NCBI GenBank assembly: GCA_032717465.1
Contig: JAVRFU010000129.1
Coordinates: 33,501-97,500, forward strand
Length of the DNA: 64,000 nt
Origin: Coenobita brevimanus
Taxonomy: Eukaryota > Arthropoda > Malacostraca > Decapoda > Coenobitidae
Reading direction: 5' to 3'
Notes under the pieces: model-generated
Seen by the model: the letters and a program-made list of their open reading frames with translations, nothing else
Databases searched by the model: none
Told to the model about the DNA's origin: nothing
Program-made: the position numbers and the translations under genes
Shown here: positions 59,324 to 64,000 of the stretch, piece by piece
Layout: each line of letters begins with the position of its first letter
How positions within the stretch are numbered: the stretch's first letter is position 1

Positions 59324-59923
59324 TCACTATACTACAGTGGAATTGTAGAGGTATTGGGAATAAGTTACATAATATAGCAATCTTGCTTTCACTACACAGG
59401 CCAGACGTTGTTTGTTTACAGGAGACGCGCCTGGAGGATCATCCTGATCCTCCACAGTTCAAACACTTCCACTCGTATAGAAGATAATGAAGGTCACGGA
59501 GTTGCCATTTACACACACAAATCACACCCACAAACGGAAGTGATTCTAAATTCTACTCTGGAAGCTGTCGCGTGCAGAGTAAAATTTAATAACACGTATC
59601 TGTCTATTTGCTCTCTGTACTGTCCTCCACACGGCCCCATTGATAGTGATGCTTTACATTCACTATTTGAACATCTTCCTGGCAATAAGTTAGTGTTGGG
59701 CGATTTTAACGCCCATCACTATCAATGGGGTAGCTTGAGGATCGATGGTCGTGGGGAGCAAGTAGCCGACCTAATACTACAGTCCAACCTCTGTCTTCTG
59801 AACGATGGTAGAGCGACTCGTGTAGATGATCGTACTGGTAACTTTTCGGCCATTGACTTATCTTTGGCCTCCCCTGGTATACATCAAGATCTCTCATGGG
59901 ACCCGGCCTCAATGGTCGATAGG
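59324..59923 (+). pseudogene. LINE ORF2 endonuclease (APE-type), frameshifted
   Basis: Begins FTILQWNCRGIGNKLHNI, then VVCLQETRL (catalytic Glu). A frameshift near 59,480 follows, then GHGVAIYTHKS, LSICSLYCPPHG, KLVLGDFNAHHYQWGS and FSAIDLSLASPGI. The final SDH motif is not reached before the A run. Starts a few bases after the ORF1 stop. Confidence 0.87.
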
Positions 59924-59986
59924 CAAAAAAAAAAAAAAGAAAGCTGCTTCCTAAATCATGTATTCGCGTCTGCCGACAAGTTGCTG

Positions 59987-59987
<1 letters not shown>

Positions 59988-60049
<62 letters not shown>

Positions 60050-60060
60050 TGCGTGCGTCT
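59988..60060. repeat. (TG)n microsatellite
   Basis: TG run grading into GCGTGCGTGCG. The ~150 bp after it (to 60,190) stay open but match nothing I know. Confidence 0.93.
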
Positions 60061-60211
60061 GCGGGATGTTGAGCCGGCAGAGAGGACTAAACCAGAGAAC
60101 GTCGGCTGCACGATCAGGCTGAACACGAATGAGAGGAAACTTTATCGCGATCAGGTGGTCATCGACAGCTGGCGGCCGGCTCCTGTCTAGGTGAACCACA
60201 AAGAAGACATG

Positions 60212-61350
60212 TTGCAATCATGTCGTGGAACATCAATGGGGTTCGTACAAAGTTAGAAAAGCCCAATGTACTGTACTGGCATTGTTAATGAATTACGATG
60301 TGATAGGGTTGAATGAAGTGAAAACTAGTGATCGTATCTCTCTACCTGGCTATGTTTGTTATAGAGACACTGTGAGGTCAGACGGACATAGAGGGGGCAC
60401 AGTGGTACTGGTAAAGCGTTGTTTACAGTCATCTGTGATGGGTGTAGACTGTAAAATGAAAGACCAAGTTTGGCTCAGATTGTCCCTATTGAGCACTGTG
60501 CTCTTGGGGTTTGTGTATATACCCCCAACAGATTCGCGGTACTTTAATCCTAACAGTTTCAGTTATATACAAGAGAAAATCATATGTGGAAAAGAGGAAA
60601 ATTGTAATGTTCTACGAATGGGAGACCTGAACACACGTTTTGGTACTGGTGTTCAAAGGATTTAGTGAATTTACTTGTCCCTGGATCTGATTATTTCACC
60701 TACCCTGAGATTCCTGAGCAAATTAATTTGCCTAATGAGAATGCAAATACTATGACTACTGTATGTGTAGAACAAAATTTAGTGGTGGTAAATAACTTGA
60801 AATATGGTGAAAAACATTATAAGAGCAATCTGACGTATAGGAAACATCTATCTATCTATATACCTAGGCTGCTTCCCCCATGGAAAGGGAGGTAGCCGAG
60901 ACAGGACGACACACTCCACATTTACTCATCCATTCAAACAGAGTCATTCGCATCTTAGCCCCAAAGGGGAGAAGGGACAGATCCTCACCGCACCACACCA
61001 CACATGGGTCAAATGCACAGTACAATCAGTGACATCCGCAGCAGGGCCCGACAGCAGAGCTGGTTTACCCCTTTCACATCATAATAGACCCATCCCCTTA
61101 CTCGCACCTGACCTGACTAGCTAATCAGACCAAATGCGGGAGAATATCCCCTCAGGGCTGCGTCATCATTTATTCATTCACAATTTCTCCCCATTTATTT
61201 TTGTCACGCACAGAAACATAATGAATGGATTTCTGAAGTAGATGTGTGTAATGCTTCTACCAATATTTTAAACTGCATTTAAAGTTTCACTGTGAATAAT
61301 GGTCTTGATATGCCATCGGATCACGCCCCCATAGCGGTTGCTCTGTCCCC
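60212..61350 (+). pseudogene. LINE endonuclease (CR1/L2-like), split by a SINE
   Basis: Begins MSWNINGVRTKLEK (first nuclease motif), shifts frame, then VIGLNEVKT (catalytic Glu), GHRGGTVVLVK, LLGFVYIPPTDS and RMGDLNTRFG. A further shift leads to NLTYRK at 60,844. The SINE at 60,848-61,212 interrupts here; after one copy of its 7-bp TSD the protein resumes as HNEWISEVDVCNA and, after a stop, reaches GLDMPSDHAPIAVALS, the terminal SDH motif. N-terminal RT is absent beyond about 61,540. Confidence 0.82.
60848..61212 (-). mobile_element. SINE-like element (TAGA-tail family), longest copy
   Basis: A 365-bp minus-strand element with a (TAGA)n tail and a 7-bp TSD, GAAACAT, at 60,841-60,847 and 61,213-61,219. 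Removing it plus one TSD restores an uninterrupted LINE coding frame, which confirms both boundaries. Internal promoter boxes were not confidently identified, so tRNA or other origin is open. Confidence 0.92.
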
Positions 61351-61619
61351 CCCTGTGGTGGATAGGGTGTGCCTTGGTGTGCGGGCGGGTTCGCTTGGTG
61401 ATCATGCAGTTTTGTATTAAAGTTGTAAGAAGAAGAAATCTCGGTTAAAACGTCCTATAAAGTTTTGTGATGTTCACATCGAAAACTTTATTGGGGACCT
61501 TTCTCGATTCGATATTCCCCAGTTTGATCCTGACATTGATACTAATGTGAGCCAAAAGGCCGATATTTTGTACATTTGTGCTAGTGCCAGTCGGTGTGCT
61601 CAGGTGACTGTGCCAGAGG

Positions 61620-62604
61620 ATGTCACAGTGAGCAGGTGGGAGAGACTCTTAAATGATATGGAGGTGTTGTATGCTGATGATTTGGTGTTGATTGCAGAGA
61701 ATGAAAGGGAGGCGGAGGAAAGGTTTAGGAAGTGGAGAGATGGTATGGGGCAAAAGGGTTTAAGGGTAAATGCAGATAAAACAAAAGTGATGATATCTAG
61801 GGTTGGTGGCGGTACTGTCAAAGACGAGGGAGAGTGGTCATGTGCAGTTTGCCACAAGGGCGTGGGAAGTAATTCCATCTTGTGCGGTGTGTGTGATAAA
61901 TGGTTGCATAAGAGATGTAGTGGTATCAGAGGTAGACTGCGAGATAATGCTGATTTTATGTGTACGGCGTGCAGAGGTGAGCAGGTGGAGATTGTCAGAC
62001 GTGAAAGGATTGAACTTGCTGGTGAATCTCTTGAGTGTGTGGAAGAGTTTTGTTATTTGGGAGACATGTTGTGTGCTGGAGGTGAGGCTCTGTGGCTAAG
62101 GTGAGAAGTGGTTGGAAGAAGTTCAGGGAGCTCTTGCCTCTCCTGACATTGAGAGGGCTCTCCCTACGTGCTAAGAGATCTTTGTATGCAGCATGTGTTA
62201 GGACTGTAATGCTGTATGGCCGTGAGACCTGGGCAGTGAAGGAGGAAGATATTCGCCGACTCAGACGTACAGAAATGACAATGATTAGGTGGATGTGCAG
62301 TGCGTCCCTGCATCCAAGGCCTGGTGGGGCTGGGTTTACAATGGAAGAGTTGAGAGGTAGGATGGGACTGGAGTGTATTGGTGTTGAGATGAGGAGAGGT
62401 AGATTGAGGTGGTTTGGACATGTGGAGAGGATGGGGGATGATAATTGGGTGGGGAGGGTGAGGAGTGTTAATATTGGGGGTGGGGTTATGAGGGGTAGAC
62501 CGAGAAAGACATGGGACGAGGTCATTAAGTGTGACCTTAGGGTTAAGGGACTGAACAGGGAGGCTGCAATAGACCGTGCAGCGTGGAGAGCCGCCATTAG
62601 GTGA
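61620..62604 (+). pseudogene. LINE RT with embedded PHD-like zinc finger
   Basis: RT catalytic box VLYADDLVLIAE (YADD at 61,670), then GLRVNADKTKVMI (thumb start). A C4HC3-type zinc finger follows at 61,841-61,972: C-x2-C-x10-C-x2-C-x4-H-x2-C-x14-C-x2-C. Then FCYLGDMLCAGG, a frameshift near 62,085, and the C-terminal region AACVRTVMLYGRETWAVKEE, LRWFGHVERM, RGRPRKTWDEVIKCDL and AAWRAAIR with stop at 62,602-62,604. The N-terminal RT is replaced by unrelated LINE sequence. The 3' end matches fragments at 11,045, 21,705 and 29,131. Confidence 0.87.
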
Positions 62605-62799
62605 CCAAGGCCGACACATGCAAGCATGTTGGAGCCTTTAAAAACGAAAACGAAAAGGAATATGTAAGTCTTTGTCTGACCTTTCACCATATATGTCTGC
62701 CTGATTCGCCACGGCTACAATATATCATCTTGCCTGGTCATTACTTACAGCCTCGTATCTGCATAATATACCATGAAATATTGTAACTGGCGGACCGTG

Positions 62800-63947
62800 G
62801 CAGGAAAACGAGAGAAAAAGAGGAGGGATAAGAAAAAGAGCAGAGAGTAAAAGCAAAGAGAACAGAGAATATGAAGAGGGCTGAGAATAAAAGGAAAAAA
62901 GCAGAAAGGCTGAATGAGGCCAGAAAAAGAGTGAGAAAAACGAAGAACGACAAGAAGAGCACAGGGCAAGAGAACAGTAAGGCTTGGATAGGTGGTTCGG
63001 AGGCTGATGAGGACTGTGAGGAGTGCTAAAGTAAACGCAGACTTGACTACGTGGTTCAGAGGCTGAAGAGGGTTATGAGAAGACCATGAATGATTTGAGA
63101 GAGTTGTCATTGTATAATCAGACAGGACGTGTACAACTCCCAATATGGTGTGTGTAATAAGCAGTAAAAAGCCTTGCACGAGGGAGGTCGGGAAATATAA
63201 ACGTGCTATTGACACATCACCAATAGGAGGAGTGTAATAGATAATAAACACCTTGCACGAGAGGGAGGTAGGAGGCTTTAAAAACATACCATTGACAGAT
63301 TACCAATACGACTAGTATAATAGACTCCTATGTAAAACACACGAGTAAACACCCATGCCTGAGAGGTGGGGAGCTGTAAACACATACCAGTGATGTTACC
63401 AATTGGACGAGTATAATAGACAGTACACATCCTTACTTGAGAGGAGGCGGAAAGCTTCAGAAGCATTCCATTGACATATTAACCTCCACATTAAGCAAAG
63501 CACTGAGATATCTATTAACGCTTGCCATAAAAGACTGAACCTGAGTCTGTTATCTCGCAGCCACATACGAAAAGACATAAAACAAGGCATATCCAACGAC
63601 TTTCAGTACAGCAACGTCTCTTCAACCTTATTCTTACTTCAGACGACTTTATTCAACTTGGGCAAGATATCTGCTAATGAAACTTGGGCAGGATATCTGG
63701 TACACAAGGCGGTATCTACTGCCATCTTTCTAGTTCTAGTATTTTCCACGAAGCTCTTATACAATCGTCCAGAGAAAGCTAAATAAACTAAAAACATATG
63801 CTATACTAAGGAAGAGGGAATCGTAACTATAAAGGACGCTATTCTTAAGCAGTCCACCCTCAGTCACATGAGAACCCAAACGTAAAAACGAAGTTTTAGT
63901 TACACAAGGCACACACAAAATATATAAAATAGACGAAACACGAAGCG

Positions 63948-64000
<53 letters not shown>
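62800..64000. repeat. Dispersed repeat R1 (fourth copy, runs off the window)
   Basis: AG-rich lead (62,800-62,970, shared with 5,225-5,380), then sequence matching 23,088-24,110 with more divergence than A has from B. It includes the tandem units, the open frame (about 63,541-63,786, ending RPEKAK) and a terminal (CA)n at 63,951-64,000, which is cut by the window end. Confidence 0.88.

Larger units (their letters stand above)
57600..59938 (+). mobile_element. I/Jockey-like LINE: gag and endonuclease ending in poly(A)
   Basis: Contains 5' UTR-like sequence (5' boundary undefined, about 57,600), ORF1 at 57,983-59,313 and the ORF2 endonuclease from about 59,324. It stops at a 14-bp A run (59,925-59,938) with no RT. 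The end by poly(A) at an internal coding position suggests a 3'-truncated, internally polyadenylated transcript, or a deletion at an A run. No TSD identified. Confidence 0.75.

Overview
This is eukaryotic, almost certainly arthropod and most likely decapod crustacean DNA (inference). It has dozens of long (TG)n/(CA)n and (CT)n arrays, several LINE lineages, degenerate CCTAA-rich stretches (the arthropod telomere word) and no bacterial-style gene packing. I find no complete, confidently identifiable host gene. Nearly everything interpretable is mobile-element or repeat derived. All calls come from reading sequence and supplied translations; no database search was run.

Layout. 1-5.7 kb: microsatellites, one MITE-like copy, a locally duplicated block and a fragment of a dispersed repeat (R1). 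5.9-9.76 kb: a degenerate Jockey-like LINE with frameshifted gag, endonuclease, internally deleted RT and a poly(A) tail, followed by a SINE. 10.0-17.3 kb: LINE 3' remnants and a rearranged old copy of a duplicated segment, interrupted by a 5'-truncated copy of an element encoding a Y-box-like cold-shock domain (CSD) protein. 17.9-19.36 kb: a full-length CSD element with an 11-bp target-site duplication (TSD). 20.77-34.2 kb: two near-identical tandem copies of a ~6 kb segment (A and B) at a ~7.3-7.45 kb offset, each carrying a CR1/L2-like RT fragment, R1, CCTAA-rich DNA and an exon-like block. 34.2-48.3 kb: mostly unique or low-complexity sequence with minisatellites, MITEs, SINEs and LINE remnants. 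48.6-51.96 kb: a third copy (C) of the end of the segment, split by a LINE encoding RNase H with a 5-bp TSD. 53.8 kb: a hAT-type non-autonomous element with a perfect 8-bp TSD. 55.0-56.24 kb: a third CSD element, probably full-length, with a 12-bp TSD. 57.6-62.6 kb: gag and endonuclease of an I/Jockey-like LINE ending in poly(A), a second LINE endonuclease split by a SINE, and an RT fragment with an embedded PHD-like zinc finger. 62.8-64 kb: another R1 copy.

The strongest candidate for something undescribed is the CSD element. Two complete insertions begin only 38-47 nt before the ATG and encode one ~350-430 aa protein with an N-terminal Y-box-type cold-shock domain. They carry no RT or endonuclease and end in a hairpin plus a (CAA)n tail. 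This looks like a non-autonomous, RNA-binding-protein-only retroposon mobilised in trans. Its 3' architecture (hairpins, then a short tail) resembles that of the RNase H LINE in the same window.

The frequent TSDs and paralogous empty sites let several insertions be placed to the base. The near-identical tandem copies bounded by microsatellites also mean that copy number here could be affected by assembly.
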